The notes below the pieces were generated by a model that worked only from the letters and a program-made list of their open reading frames with translations, searched no databases and had not been told where the DNA came from. A DNA stretch of 64,000 nt from NCBI GenBank assembly GCA_965217685.1, contig CBDCIZ010000003.1, forward strand, positions 620,001 to 684,000, written 5' to 3'. The stretch is from Aurantimonas sp965217685 (lineage in GTDB: Bacteria; Pseudomonadota; Alphaproteobacteria; Rhizobiales; Rhizobiaceae). Made by a program: the position numbers and the translations under genes. This document shows, piece by piece, positions 54,359 to 63,874 of this stretch; position 1 is the first letter of the stretch, and each line of letters opens with the position of its first letter.

Positions 54359-55318
54359 TTAATTCCGCAGGGGCCCTCGACGCGCCAGATCGTGGCAAGG
54401 TCCGCCAGTCATGCGCGCTGCGATCGCGTCAAGCACTTTGCGCGCAATCTCGGTCCCGACCCGTTCGAGGCCGCCATTGGTCGATGCGCCAAGATGCGGC
54501 ATAGCCAGGAAATTGGGCTGTCGCAAAAGTGGATTGTCCGGCAAGGGAGGCTCGACGGCGAACACGTCCGATGCCGCTCCGCTCAGGTGTCCCGACGCGA
54601 GCGCTTCGGCAAGCGCAACCTCGTCGACGATTCCGCCGCGTGCGCAGTTGACGAGGTAGCTCCCCTTCGGCATCGAATTGATTGCTGCCGCATCGAAGAT
54701 GCCTCGGGTTGCGAGGGTCAGCGGCATGTGAAGGAAAACGATCCGGCTTTCGGCCAGGAGTGCGCGCAGGCTCGGCGCAAACTCGACGCCCGATTCCGGT
54801 TTTGCCCCGGTTCGACCCGGCGAATAGATGATCGTCGAAGTTCCGAAACCACCGACCAGCCGTCGCGCCACCGCTTGGCCCACTGCCCCATATCCGACGA
54901 TCCCGGCCCGCAATTCACCGAGATCCCAACCGATCCGAAGATAGGGCGGGACGACGCACCCTTCGCGAAGGGCCATCGTGATCGGTACGACATTGCGAAT
55001 CAGCGCCAGCGCGAATCCAACCGCGAGATCGGCAACGGATTCCGCGTTGGCTCCTGGCGTCGTTTCGACAACTACACCTGCAGCCGTTGCTGCCGCCACA
55101 TCAATGGCATCGACGCCCACGCCGTGCTTCCCGATCACCTTGAGGTTGGGACAGGAGGCGATCTCGGCACCCGTGATCGCTCGGGTGCGTACGACGATCC
55201 CGTCGCAGGCCGACGGGAACGGGTCGTCGTCGGTCAAGAGGTCCGCCTCAAGCCGGAGAAGGGCGATCGCGTTCGGATGGATGTTGCCAAGGACGTGGAC
55301 AACCGGGCGGCGGTTCAT
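54359..55318 (-). CDS. D-2-hydroxyacid dehydrogenase, NAD-dependent
   Basis: The 319-residue protein has the cofactor motif GIVGYGAVGQAVARRL, the arginine of VNCARGGIVDE, and the catalytic pair ending with His in MPHLGAST; TTPGANAESVADL marks the family. It reduces a 2-keto acid to the D-hydroxy acid or the reverse. The ATG at 55318 (MNRRPVVHV) gives the normal length; the frame is open to 55426 through an unlikely leader. It is the first gene of the four-gene operon and has an operator-like site 132 bp upstream. Confidence 0.9.
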   Translation of the reverse strand: MNRRPVVHVLGNIHPNAIALLRLEADLLTDDDPFPSACDGIVVRTRAITGAEIASCPNLKVIGKHGVGVDAIDVAAATAAGVVVETTPGANAESVADLAVGFALALIRNVVPITMALREGCVVPPYLRIGWDLGELRAGIVGYGAVGQAVARRLVGGFGTSTIIYSPGRTGAKPESGVEFAPSLRALLAESRIVFLHMPLTLATRGIFDAAAINSMPKGSYLVNCARGGIVDEVALAEALASGHLSGAASDVFAVEPPLPDNPLLRQPNFLAMPHLGASTNGGLERVGTEIARKVLDAIAARMTGGPCHDLARRGPLRN

Positions 55319-55975
55319 GCGGAGCTTTCTACAAGTGGACGGTTTTGCCGACTTCGCCTGGTCAAGATATTCGATATCTGCATGTTGAAGCAGATGGCCC
55401 GACAGACAATGCAACCGTGCAATCACATGGATTCTATAAAGTTACCAATCTTGTCAACAATTTTTGTGGACATATCCTGGCGAGATTCGCGAGATGTGGC
55501 TCCTGTGAAATCGCAGAGCCAGCCAATCCCGCCTAATTTGCCGAGTCTGGCCTTTGAATATCTCATACCAACGGAAGCGACGGCAAACTTGTCGGGTATT
55601 TTCCAAAGCGATGGCAGTCCGGATCATCAAGGACACATGGAGGCTTTCCATGGCCACACCTGCCCAGCCTCGCAAGGATCCGACGGGTCATCATTGAGAA
55701 AAACCGCGAAGGCGACGAAGGAGGCATGTCAGGTCCGGCACCTGCCGGCACGCGCCAAGATCCGGAAGGAGGATCCATGCAACAAAGCTGCCCGGACGGG
55801 CGGCATCGTCTTGCGACGCAGCCGCTTTGCCGAGCTATCGTCCACCGTCCAGCGATTGAATCAAACCGACGACGCGATCCGACAAGGATGTTGCATTTGT
55901 CGTCCAGCACCGCGATGCTGGCTGTAACGTATACATCGCGCCTCCTGAGAGGGGACGATTGATCGGGAGAAGCGC
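55319..55975. promoter_or_regulatory. Divergent intergenic region between the hydroxy-acid operon and the sugar ABC operon
   Basis: No convincing gene lies in this 657-bp space. CTTGTCAACAAT at 55450-55461 (11 of 12 to the site at 45396) overlaps TTGACA on the minus strand, with TAGAAT about 15 bp on, a likely promoter for the dehydrogenase operon. A CGTATACATCG near 55927 is a GntR-like core before the ABC operon. Short open frames around 55600-55960 lack coding character I can recognise. Confidence 0.5.
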
Positions 55976-57040
55976 ATGGCGTCGGTAAGTTTCCGCGATG
56001 TCCGCAAGACATTCGGAACGGTGGAGGTTCTGCATGGCGTTTCCGTCGACATCGAAGAGGGGCAGTTCGTCGTTCTCGTCGGTCCGTCCGGCTGCGGAAA
56101 GTCGACCCTGCTGCGCATGCTCGCAGGATTGGAACGCATCTCCGGCGGAGACATCTTCATCGGCGACCGAGTGGTCAACGCCCTTCCGCCGAAGGACCGC
56201 GACATCGCCATGGTGTTCCAGAACTACGCGCTCTACCCGCATATCACCGTCGCCGATAACATGGGCTTTTCGCTGAAACTCAAGGGCGTATCGAAGTCAG
56301 AGATCGAGGCGAAAGTCTCGCCAGCCGCCGAAATCCTGGGCTTGTCGCATCTCCTCGACCGTTATCCGCGGCAGCTTTCGGGCGGCCAACGTCAGCGCGT
56401 TGCCATGGGGCGTGCCATCGTTCGCAATCCGCAGGTTTTTCTGTTCGACGAGCCGCTTTCCAATCTCGATGCCAAATTGCGCGTGACGATGCGGGCCGAG
56501 ATCAAGAACCTGCATCAGCGCCTCGGTACCACGACGGTCTACGTCACCCACGATCAGATCGAGGCGATGACCATGGCCGACAAGATCGTCGTGATGCATG
56601 ATGGCATCGTCGAACAGGTGGGCGACCCGCTGGAACTCTACGACCGGCCGAACAACCTCTTCGTGGCGGGCTTTATCGGCTCGCCCGCGATGAACATGGT
56701 GACCGGTCAGCTCGACGCGAACGATAAAAGCACCTTCGTCACCGGCGATGGTCACCGCCTGCCAGTGGCCGATCCCGGCCGGTCCACCCCCGGCCGGGAA
56801 CTCGTCTACGGCTTCCGCCCGGAGGGTATCAGGCTCGGCGGCGACGTGACGCTCAAGATTGAAGTGGTGGAGCCCACAGGGGCGGAAACCCATCTCGTCG
56901 GCAAGCTGGGGAAAAGCGAAGTCACCTGCGTCTTTCACGAGAGGATTTCGCAGCGCCCGGGTGATGAACTTGCCGTCACCTTCGACCCGAAGGCGGTGCA
57001 TCTCTTCGACGCCGCATCCGGCCTGCGCCTGTCGACTTAG
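55976..57040 (+). CDS. Sugar ABC transporter ATPase (UgpC/MalK family)
   Basis: The 354-residue protein has Walker A GPSGCGKSTLLRML, the Q-loop MVFQNYALYPH, signature LSGGQRQRVAMGRAI, Walker B FLFDEPLSNLDAKLR and switch His in VTHDQIEA, then the C-terminal TOBE-type regulatory domain (FRPEGIRLGGDV). It powers the permeases at 58678-60599. It is the first gene of a four-gene operon; the order ATPase, binding protein, two permeases is common in rhizobia. Confidence 0.93.
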   Translation: MASVSFRDVRKTFGTVEVLHGVSVDIEEGQFVVLVGPSGCGKSTLLRMLAGLERISGGDIFIGDRVVNALPPKDRDIAMVFQNYALYPHITVADNMGFSLKLKGVSKSEIEAKVSPAAEILGLSHLLDRYPRQLSGGQRQRVAMGRAIVRNPQVFLFDEPLSNLDAKLRVTMRAEIKNLHQRLGTTTVYVTHDQIEAMTMADKIVVMHDGIVEQVGDPLELYDRPNNLFVAGFIGSPAMNMVTGQLDANDKSTFVTGDGHRLPVADPGRSTPGRELVYGFRPEGIRLGGDVTLKIEVVEPTGAETHLVGKLGKSEVTCVFHERISQRPGDELAVTFDPKAVHLFDAASGLRLST

Positions 57041-57208
57041 GAAAGGTCCGCGAGAAAACGATCGGCGCTATCGCGCCAAACATCATGGCAAGCCAACGGA
57101 ACGGGAGGAGACCGCATCCCGAAACGCTTGTCGCAACGACCGTCGGAGTTTCGGGAGGCCGGACGGTGACTATGATCGCAGAATCCCGCACTTTGGAGGA
57201 GAGTCAGA

Positions 57209-58525
57209 ATGACGATCGACAGAAGAACGTTCCTGACCGGTACGGCCGGTCTGGCAGCGGGCGCCGCGCTCGCGGGTCCCTTCGGCGCCAGAAGGGCATT
57301 GGCCCAGGATGCGGCGATGAAGTTCAAGCCCGAGGCCGGTGCCTCGCTCCGCCTTTTGCGCTGGGTGCCCTTCGTCAAGGGCGAGGAAGAGGCCTGGAAC
57401 GCCAACACCAAGGCCTTCACCGACGCGACGGGCGTCGATGTCCGCATCGACCAGGAAAGCTGGGAGGACGTGCGTCCCAAGGCCGCCGTCGCCGCCAATG
57501 TCGGCTCGGGCCCGGACATGGTGATGAGCTGGTTCGACGATCCGTTCCAGTACCCCGACAAGCTCGTCGACGTGACGGACCTTGCCACCATGCTCGGCGA
57601 AAAGAACGGTGGCTGGTACGACGGCCTCAAGGACTACGCCACTCAGGGCGACAAGTTCATCGCGGTGCCGCTCTGCGCGATCGGTAATGCGATCTGCTAC
57701 CGCGACAGCCACATGAAAGCCGCCGGTTTCTCCGAATTCCCGAAGGATACGGACGGCTTTCTCGAGCTCTGCACGGCGATGAAGGCTAAGGGAACGCCGG
57801 CCGGATTCCCCCACGGCAAGGCCGTCGGGGACGGCAACAACTATGCTCACTGGCTGTTGTGGAGCCACGACGGCAAGATGGTCGACGAAAACGGCAAGGT
57901 GACGATCAACTCGTCGGAGACCAAGGCGTCGATCGAGTATGCCAGGAAGCTCTACGCCACCTTCATTCAGGGCACCGAGAGCTGGCTCGACATCAACAAC
58001 AACCGGGCGTTCCTCGCCGGCCAGATCTCGCTGACGGCGAACGGCGTCTCGCTCTACTACGCAGCGATCAAGGATCCGGCGATGAAGGAGCTCGCCGACG
58101 ATATCCGCACGACCAACCTGCCGATCGGCCCGGTCGGCAAATCGGTCGAGTTGCACCAGACCTCGACCCTGTCGATCTTCAGCCACACCAAATATCCGGA
58201 AGCGGCAAAGGCCTATCTCGAATTCATGTACCAGGCCGACAAGATGAACGCTTGGATCGAAGGAGCCAGCGCCTATTGTTGCCAAGCCCTGAAGGCCTTC
58301 GCCGACAATCCGGTCTGGACGTCGAACCCGATCCACGAGCCCTATTCCAAGGCCTCCGCGAGCCTGCGTCCAAACGGTTACGCAGGTCCGCTCGGACCTG
58401 CCTCGGCTGGCGTCATGGCCGACTACGTGCTCGTCGACATGTACGCTTCCGCCGTCACCGGACAGGCCTCGACGGAAGATGCGATGGCCAATGCCGAACG
58501 CCAGGCCAGCCGCTACTACCGCTAA
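57209..58525 (+). CDS. Sugar ABC transporter substrate-binding protein (family 1)
   Basis: The 438-residue protein has a twin-arginine signal (DRRTFLTGTAGLAAGAAL, then ARRALAQ as cleavage site). The mature part fits family 1 (RLLRWVPFVKGEEEAWNANT, GPDMVMSWFDDPFQYPDKL, ALCAIGNAICYRDS). It captures a sugar, polyol or sugar conjugate. GGAGGAGAG precedes the ATG. Two Tat-exported binding proteins in one window (also 31709) is worth noting. Confidence 0.92.
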   Translation: MTIDRRTFLTGTAGLAAGAALAGPFGARRALAQDAAMKFKPEAGASLRLLRWVPFVKGEEEAWNANTKAFTDATGVDVRIDQESWEDVRPKAAVAANVGSGPDMVMSWFDDPFQYPDKLVDVTDLATMLGEKNGGWYDGLKDYATQGDKFIAVPLCAIGNAICYRDSHMKAAGFSEFPKDTDGFLELCTAMKAKGTPAGFPHGKAVGDGNNYAHWLLWSHDGKMVDENGKVTINSSETKASIEYARKLYATFIQGTESWLDINNNRAFLAGQISLTANGVSLYYAAIKDPAMKELADDIRTTNLPIGPVGKSVELHQTSTLSIFSHTKYPEAAKAYLEFMYQADKMNAWIEGASAYCCQALKAFADNPVWTSNPIHEPYSKASASLRPNGYAGPLGPASAGVMADYVLVDMYASAVTGQASTEDAMANAERQASRYYR

Positions 58526-58677
58526 GGGGCCGGACGTCGAACGAGACCGGCGGCGGGCAAAAGGTCCGCGGCCGGTCGCACTGCTTTCATCGCCGGGCCG
58601 CTTGGGCTTGTCGGTGAACGCGGCATCATCGGAAAAACCGCGGCGCCTGATAGCGGCGACCTTGAAAGTGCGAGATC

Positions 58678-59628
58678 ATGGCCAGCATCGAGATGTCCGA
58701 CCGCGCAGAGGTGGCGAAACCGTCGCTGGTCACGCGCATCGTCGAAAGCCGGACCGGTCTCGGCATTCTGTTCATGCTGCCGGCGGCGATCTTCCTCCTT
58801 TGCTTCCTGACCTATCCGCTCGGCCTCGGCATCTGGCTGAGCTTTACCGACACCACCATCGGTCGTTCCGGGGTCTTCATCGGCCTTGAGAACTATGCCT
58901 GGCTATGGGGCGACAACGTTTTCTGGCTTTCGGTGTTCAACACCATCCTCTACACCAGCGTCGCCTCGGTCCTGAAATTCGCGCTTGGTCTCTGGTTGGC
59001 CCTGATCCTCAACGAGCGTCTGCCCTTCAAGAACCTGTTTCGCGCGATCATCCTTTTGCCCTGGGTCGTGCCGACCGTGCTTTCGGCGTTGGCGTTCTGG
59101 TGGATCTTCGACAGCCAGTTCTCGATCATCTCTTACGTGCTGATGCAGTGGGGGTGGATCGACCAGCCGATCAACTTCCTCGGCGACCCGACCAATGCTC
59201 GGGCCTCGGTCATCGCGGCCAATGTCTGGCGCGGCATTCCGTTCGTCGCAATCTCGCTGCTGGCTGGCCTGCAGACCATTCCGCAATCTTTGAACGAGGC
59301 CGCCGCGCTCGACGGCGCCACCTCTTGGCAGCGTTTCACCAAGATCACCCTGCCGCTGCTGACCCCCATCATCGCCGTCGTGATGACCTTCTCGGTGCTG
59401 TTCACCTTCACCGACTTCCAGTTGATCTACGTCCTGACCCGCGGCGGGCCGGTCAACGCGACCCATCTGATGGCGACGCTGTCCTTCCAGCGGGCGATTC
59501 CCGGTGGCCAGCTCGGAGAGGGTGCCGCCATCGCGGTCGCGATGATCCCATTCCTCCTTGCCGCGATCCTCTTCTCCTTCTTCGGTCTGCAGCGCCGAAA
59601 ATGGCAGCAGGGGGGCGGCGACCGATGA
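58678..59628 (+). CDS. Sugar ABC transporter permease, first subunit (MalF/UgpA type)
   Basis: The 316-residue protein has six membrane helices starting with GILFMLPAAIFLLCFLTYPL. The EAA loop is ALDGATSWQRFTKITLPLLTP, and the segment LTRGGPVNATHLM is typical of MalF-like subunits. Its stop overlaps the next start by 4 bp (59625-59628). A GC-rich stem-loop (arms 58545-58551 and 58571-58577) sits between the binding-protein gene and this one. Confidence 0.94.
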   Translation: MASIEMSDRAEVAKPSLVTRIVESRTGLGILFMLPAAIFLLCFLTYPLGLGIWLSFTDTTIGRSGVFIGLENYAWLWGDNVFWLSVFNTILYTSVASVLKFALGLWLALILNERLPFKNLFRAIILLPWVVPTVLSALAFWWIFDSQFSIISYVLMQWGWIDQPINFLGDPTNARASVIAANVWRGIPFVAISLLAGLQTIPQSLNEAAALDGATSWQRFTKITLPLLTPIIAVVMTFSVLFTFTDFQLIYVLTRGGPVNATHLMATLSFQRAIPGGQLGEGAAIAVAMIPFLLAAILFSFFGLQRRKWQQGGGDR

Positions 59629-60599
59629 GCGTGCCGAAGGAGACCAGACAGATGAGCCAGGACACGTCTGCGACACGCAAGGCGGCCGCGGCCGCCAAAG
59701 CCGCCGCCAAGGTCTCGACGCGCGCCGAGGAAAGTGATGGCAACGCCTCGGGCCTGTCGCAGTTCGATAGTCCGCTGCGCAAGATCATGATGGTCTACCT
59801 GCCGCTGGCGGTGTTCATCTTCGTGCTGCTGTTCCCGTTCTACTGGATGGCGATCACCGCCGTAAAGCCGGACGGTCAGCTGACGAATTACCGCGAGTAC
59901 AGCCCGTTCTGGGTGGTCGGCCCGACGCTGGAGCACATCAAGTTTCTCCTCTTCGAGACGTCCTATCCAGGCTGGCTGTGGAACACGATGCTGGTGGCGA
60001 CCGCCTCGACCTTCATCTCGCTCTTCGCCGCCGTCTTCGCGGCTTACGCCATCGAGAGGGTACGGTTTACCGGTGCACGAGTGACCGGGCTTTTGATCTT
60101 CCTCGCCTATCTGGTTCCCCCGTCGATCCTGTTCATTCCACTCGCCTTCATCGTCTTCAAGGTTGGCATCTTCGATTCGACCTGGGCGCTGATCCTCACC
60201 TATCCGACCTTCCTTATCCCCTTCTGCACCTGGCTTCTGATGGGCTATTTCCGCACCATTCCCTTCGAACTCGAGGAAAGTGCCCTCGTCGACGGCGCGT
60301 CGCGCTGGCAGATCCTGACCAAGGTGATCCTGCCACTCGCCGTGCCGGGACTCATCTCGGCCGGCATCTTCGCCTTTACCCTGTCGTGGAACGAGTTCAT
60401 CTACGCGCTGACCTTCATCTCGTCCTCGGAGAACAAGACGGTGCCGGTCGGCGTTCTGACCGAGCTCGTACGGGGTGATATCTACGAATGGGGTGCGTTG
60501 ATGTCCGGCGCGCTGCTCGGTTCGCTACCCGTGGTGATTCTGTATTCCTTCTTCGTCGACTACTACGTGTCGTCCATGACCGGTGCTGTGAAGGAATAG
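59625..60599 (+). CDS. Sugar ABC transporter permease, second subunit (MalG/UgpE type)
   Basis: The 324-residue protein has an unusual alanine- and lysine-rich cytoplasmic leader of about 45 residues (AAAAAKAAAKVSTRAEES), then six helices from VYLPLAVFIFVLLFPFYW. The EAA loop is ALVDGASRWQILTKVILPLA, followed by FTLSWNEFIYALTF. The ATG at 59625 overlaps the upstream stop. It completes the transporter. Confidence 0.94.
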   Translation: MSVPKETRQMSQDTSATRKAAAAAKAAAKVSTRAEESDGNASGLSQFDSPLRKIMMVYLPLAVFIFVLLFPFYWMAITAVKPDGQLTNYREYSPFWVVGPTLEHIKFLLFETSYPGWLWNTMLVATASTFISLFAAVFAAYAIERVRFTGARVTGLLIFLAYLVPPSILFIPLAFIVFKVGIFDSTWALILTYPTFLIPFCTWLLMGYFRTIPFELEESALVDGASRWQILTKVILPLAVPGLISAGIFAFTLSWNEFIYALTFISSSENKTVPVGVLTELVRGDIYEWGALMSGALLGSLPVVILYSFFVDYYVSSMTGAVKE

Positions 60600-60682
60600 A
60601 TTGAAAACGGGCCGAGACAGCCTGCCGAACGCTGCTCGCCTCGATCGAGCCCTCGTGAAGGCAATGCTGCCTATCCGACAAC

Positions 60683-61027
60683 TCACTTTGCCGCAGAGAC
60701 GACGATTTCGATCAGCACGTCCTTTCCGAGTTCGGCGACACCGATAGTGGCGCGGGTCGGCAGGTGCTCGGCCGGGAGCCATTCGAGCCAGGCGTCGTTC
60801 ATGCCGTCCTTCTGCTCGAAGTCGGAAATGTAGATCATAGCCGTCAGCAGCTTCTCCTTGGACGAGCCGACCTTGGCCAGGAGATCATCGAGCTTCGCGC
60901 AAATCTCGGCGGTCTGGCCCTTCATGTCCTTGGACTTGTTGTCGGCGACGAGGCCGCCGAAGTAGAGCACTTCATTGTGTTCGACGACGCGGTGGTTGAT
61001 CTTCGTCTGAATGTGGCGGGTGATCAT
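60683..61027 (-). CDS. RidA/YjgF-family enamine/imine deaminase
   Basis: The 114-residue protein shows the RidA trimer core, with the catalytic arginine in LPTRATIGVAELG and VLIEIVVSAA at the end. RidA proteins hydrolyse reactive imines to keto acids and ammonia. The start overlaps the stop of the FAD oxidase by 4 bp, which fits a job removing the imine that an amine oxidase releases. Last gene of the operon. Confidence 0.9.
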   Translation of the reverse strand: MITRHIQTKINHRVVEHNEVLYFGGLVADNKSKDMKGQTAEICAKLDDLLAKVGSSKEKLLTAMIYISDFEQKDGMNDAWLEWLPAEHLPTRATIGVAELGKDVLIEIVVSAAK

Positions 61028-62190
61028 GCGCTGTTTCCTTCTGCATGCGACCTGGAAAGATCGGGGCCTGTATTCCCCCGGGTGAAACGCGTTATGGCAA
61101 AGGGCTCGATCGGCGCGTTGGTCGAGCCGGTAGCGATGAGCTCGGCCATGATTTCGCCGACGCCTGGCCCCATCTGGAAGCCGTGGGCGGAAAAGCCGAA
61201 GGCGTGCCAGGCGTCTTCCTCGGTCGAGGACGGCGAGATGACCGGAATGTCATCCGGCATCCGTCCCTCGATCCCGGCCCACGAGCGCACGATCGTAGCA
61301 TTGCGCATGATCGGGAAGATGGCGATCGCCGTTTCGGCCGTCTGGCGGAGCTCGCCGAAGACCATTTCCGAAACGTTCCGATCCGGTACGGCACGACCGC
61401 GACGACCGCCGCCGATAACAACCGTGCCGTTGCCCATCTGCTTGAACGACAAAGGCCGCCCGGCGCCGCCTACGACAGCGTCGCAGAAAGGCGGCATGCG
61501 GGCCGTCACGATCATCATCGGCGCAATCGCCTCGATCGGCACGGGCTCACCGAGTTGGCGCGCCACTTCGTCGGCCCAGGCACCGGCGCAGTTAAGCAGC
61601 CGCGGCGCGACGAAGCGTTCTCGATCTGTTGCGACATGCCAGTCGGAACCCACTCGCTCGACCGTTCTTGCGCGGCAGTTCTCCTCGAAGCGGACGCCGA
61701 GCGACATTGCCTTGCGCTGGAATGCGAAGGTCGTCTGGTAGGGCATCGCGAAACCGTCGTCGAGGCTGGCAAGCCCCCCGACGCAATGAGCCGCCACCGC
61801 CGGAAGCGCGTCCCGCAGGGCGTTGCGATCGAGGATGATCTCGTGGTCGAAGCCATGGAGCCGCAGGTCGGCTGCCCGGGCGGCCAGGCGCTCGAGATCG
61901 GCTTCACTCTCGGCCACCTTGATTTGCGGCGCTTTACGGAAACCGCAATCGTCGTCGACCAGATCCTCGATCCGGTGCCAGATCGCCATCGAGCGCACCG
62001 AAATAGGCACTTCGGCAAAATGGCGGCCGAGACGTCGCACACCACCGGCGTTCACCCCGGAAGCATGACGCGCCACCGTGTCCTTCTCGATTACGACGAC
62101 GTCGAGGCCGCGCATTGCGGCATGAAGTGCGGCAGAGCAGCCATGGATGCCCCCGCCGATGACAATGAGATCCGCCGTTTTGTTGGTCAT
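61024..62190 (-). CDS. FAD-dependent oxidoreductase, beta subunit type (OoxB/HcnC-like)
   Basis: The 388-residue DAO-fold protein has LIVIGGGIHGCSAALHAAMR for FAD, ASGVNAGGVRRLGR, and the C-terminal FSAHGFQMGPGVGEIM. Together with the upstream two genes it forms the three-part architecture of opine oxidase, hydrogen cyanide synthase and heterotetrameric sarcosine-oxidase-like enzymes. It is the subunit that oxidises the secondary amine. It starts 28 bp after the alpha subunit. Confidence 0.87.
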   Translation of the reverse strand: MTNKTADLIVIGGGIHGCSAALHAAMRGLDVVVIEKDTVARHASGVNAGGVRRLGRHFAEVPISVRSMAIWHRIEDLVDDDCGFRKAPQIKVAESEADLERLAARAADLRLHGFDHEIILDRNALRDALPAVAAHCVGGLASLDDGFAMPYQTTFAFQRKAMSLGVRFEENCRARTVERVGSDWHVATDRERFVAPRLLNCAGAWADEVARQLGEPVPIEAIAPMMIVTARMPPFCDAVVGGAGRPLSFKQMGNGTVVIGGGRRGRAVPDRNVSEMVFGELRQTAETAIAIFPIMRNATIVRSWAGIEGRMPDDIPVISPSSTEEDAWHAFGFSAHGFQMGPGVGEIMAELIATGSTNAPIEPFAITRFTRGNTGPDLSRSHAEGNSA

Positions 62191-62218
62191 GATGAACCCT
62201 TTCGGATGCAGCGTGGCG

Positions 62219-63604
62219 TTATTCGGCAGCGATCTGCGGCGTGTTCTCGTCGAGCCCCGCCAGTTCGGACAGGAGCAGCGGCTTCAGAGGCGGTCGAATG
62301 CGGTAATAGTCGATGGCCGAAGGCTGCTCTCCACGGGCGGCGGCGATGATCTCGGAAACGGCGAGCCCGCACATTCGGCCCTGACATGGCCCCATGCCGG
62401 CGCGCAGGAACGACTTCACCTGGTTCGGGCCGGGAGCGCCGAGGGCGACCGCCTTCCGGATCTGGCCTGCGCTGATTTCCTCGCAACGGCAGACGAGCGT
62501 TTCATCAGCCGGTGCCAAAATCTCATCGGACGGAGCGTAGAGCGTTTCGAGCAATGGGCGAACCGCCGCGTCCTTCGCGAGTTCGGTTCGGAGCCGTTCG
62601 CAGGATTCGGCAACCTTCATTCCTGCCTTCTCGATGATCCGCATTGCGACAAGCCGGCCTCGCATCGCGGCCGCCTTGGCTCCACCAATTCCAGCGCCAT
62701 CGCCGGCGACGAACACGTTGGAGACGCTCGTCTCGTAGTCGGCATCGATGACCGGAAGAAAGGCCCGTTGGTTGTCGTCGAAGCGATGCCGACAGTTGAG
62801 GAGGCGAGTTACCTGCTGGTTAGGCACGACCCCCTGATGCAACGCGACATGCGTCGTCGAAAGACTGTACGCCTTCCCCTTCGAGACGAAGGTGACGGCC
62901 TCGGCCTTGTCTTTTCCGATGATGGCGATGGCGCTGGCGTCGCGATAGACTGGAATCCCGCCCTTCTTTACCGCAGCCATCATCGCTGCGCCCTTGGCGA
63001 GATAGCGCCAGCCCGGCAGCGCCTTGGCGACATGCCGTGCCGCCTGACGATAGCGCCCCTTCGGCACTGTCTCGACGATCGCTTTCGGCGGCGCACCGGC
63101 GGCAAGAAGCTGGCGCGCCGTCAGCCACAGCAATGGACCCGAACCGACCAGGACGAGGTCTTCCAGCACGATGCCGGACGTTTTCAGGAGAATCTGCACG
63201 CCTCCGACGGTCATGACGCCGGGCAGCGTCCAACCTGGCATCGGCGTCGGCCGCTCGATGGCGCCGGTCGCCACAACGAGGCTGTTGGCCGAAACGCTAT
63301 GCGATCGACCGTCGGCCGAATAGTCGATGCGCTTTTCGCTGTCGATGTTCCAGACAACAGCGCAGGAGACATGGTCGGCTCCAGATTTGCGAAGCCCTTC
63401 GACAAGTTCGGCACCGACCGCGTATTCGGCTCCGAGCAGGGCGCGCCGTCTTTCGTCGGCCGCCTCTACACCGCGATAGATCTGGCCGCCGGGCCTTGCC
63501 TGCTCGTCGAGCACGAGGGTCGAAAGGCCGTTGGAAGCCGCTTCATTCGCGCACGCCATGCCCGCGGGGCCGGCGCCGATGATCACCACATCGTAGGTCT
63601 TCAT
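62219..63604 (-). CDS. Opine-oxidase/HcnB-like alpha subunit, FAD and BFD-type [2Fe-2S]
   Basis: The 461-residue protein has VVIIGAGPAGMACANEAAS for the first dinucleotide, VVATGAIERPTPMPGW, a second nucleotide motif LVLVGSGPLLWLTARQLL, VFVAGDGAGIGGAKAAAMRG, and a C-terminal BFD-like cluster site CRCEEISAGQI and GMGPCQGRMCG. This matches OoxA, HcnB and related dehydrogenase subunits. The ATG at 63604 overlaps the ferredoxin-like stop. It passes electrons from the beta subunit onward. Confidence 0.9.
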   Translation of the reverse strand: MKTYDVVIIGAGPAGMACANEAASNGLSTLVLDEQARPGGQIYRGVEAADERRRALLGAEYAVGAELVEGLRKSGADHVSCAVVWNIDSEKRIDYSADGRSHSVSANSLVVATGAIERPTPMPGWTLPGVMTVGGVQILLKTSGIVLEDLVLVGSGPLLWLTARQLLAAGAPPKAIVETVPKGRYRQAARHVAKALPGWRYLAKGAAMMAAVKKGGIPVYRDASAIAIIGKDKAEAVTFVSKGKAYSLSTTHVALHQGVVPNQQVTRLLNCRHRFDDNQRAFLPVIDADYETSVSNVFVAGDGAGIGGAKAAAMRGRLVAMRIIEKAGMKVAESCERLRTELAKDAAVRPLLETLYAPSDEILAPADETLVCRCEEISAGQIRKAVALGAPGPNQVKSFLRAGMGPCQGRMCGLAVSEIIAAARGEQPSAIDYYRIRPPLKPLLLSELAGLDENTPQIAAE

Positions 63605-63873
63605 GCTACCATCTCGTTCGCAGTCTGGCCGGCCACGGCCATTCCCGAGCGCACTTCGATCATGCAAGCCTGCCGGTTGGGCACGCCATCGACCTCGACG
63701 AGGCAGTCGAAACAGACGCCCATCATGCAGAACGGGCCGCGTGGTTCGCCCGAAACGACGGACGATCGGGTCGTTCCATGGCCGGCTGCGATCAGCGCGG
63801 CGGCGATCGTGTCACCGCCGCAAGCGGTCATCGGCTCACCTTCGAAGGTGAACGGGATATTGGGTCCGGTCAT
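63601..63873 (-). CDS. Small (2Fe-2S)-binding subunit (HcnA/OoxX-like)
   Basis: The 90-residue protein has the ferredoxin-type ligands FCMMGVCFDCLVEVDG and a later RQACMIEV, placed as in HcnA and the small subunit of opine or proline dehydrogenases. The ATG at 63873 lies 1 bp after the stop of the preceding oxidoreductase; ATGs at 63891 and 63894 are also in frame and would overlap it by about 20 bp. It couples to the next gene through a 4-bp overlap. Confidence 0.87.
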   Translation of the reverse strand: MTGPNIPFTFEGEPMTACGGDTIAAALIAAGHGTTRSSVVSGEPRGPFCMMGVCFDCLVEVDGVPNRQACMIEVRSGMAVAGQTANEMVA

Positions 63874-63874
63874 G

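Noticed and set aside
55563..55576. CTCATACCAACG, like the IS630 terminal repeat
   Set aside because: Only about 12 bp match and no second end or transposase trace is found nearby.
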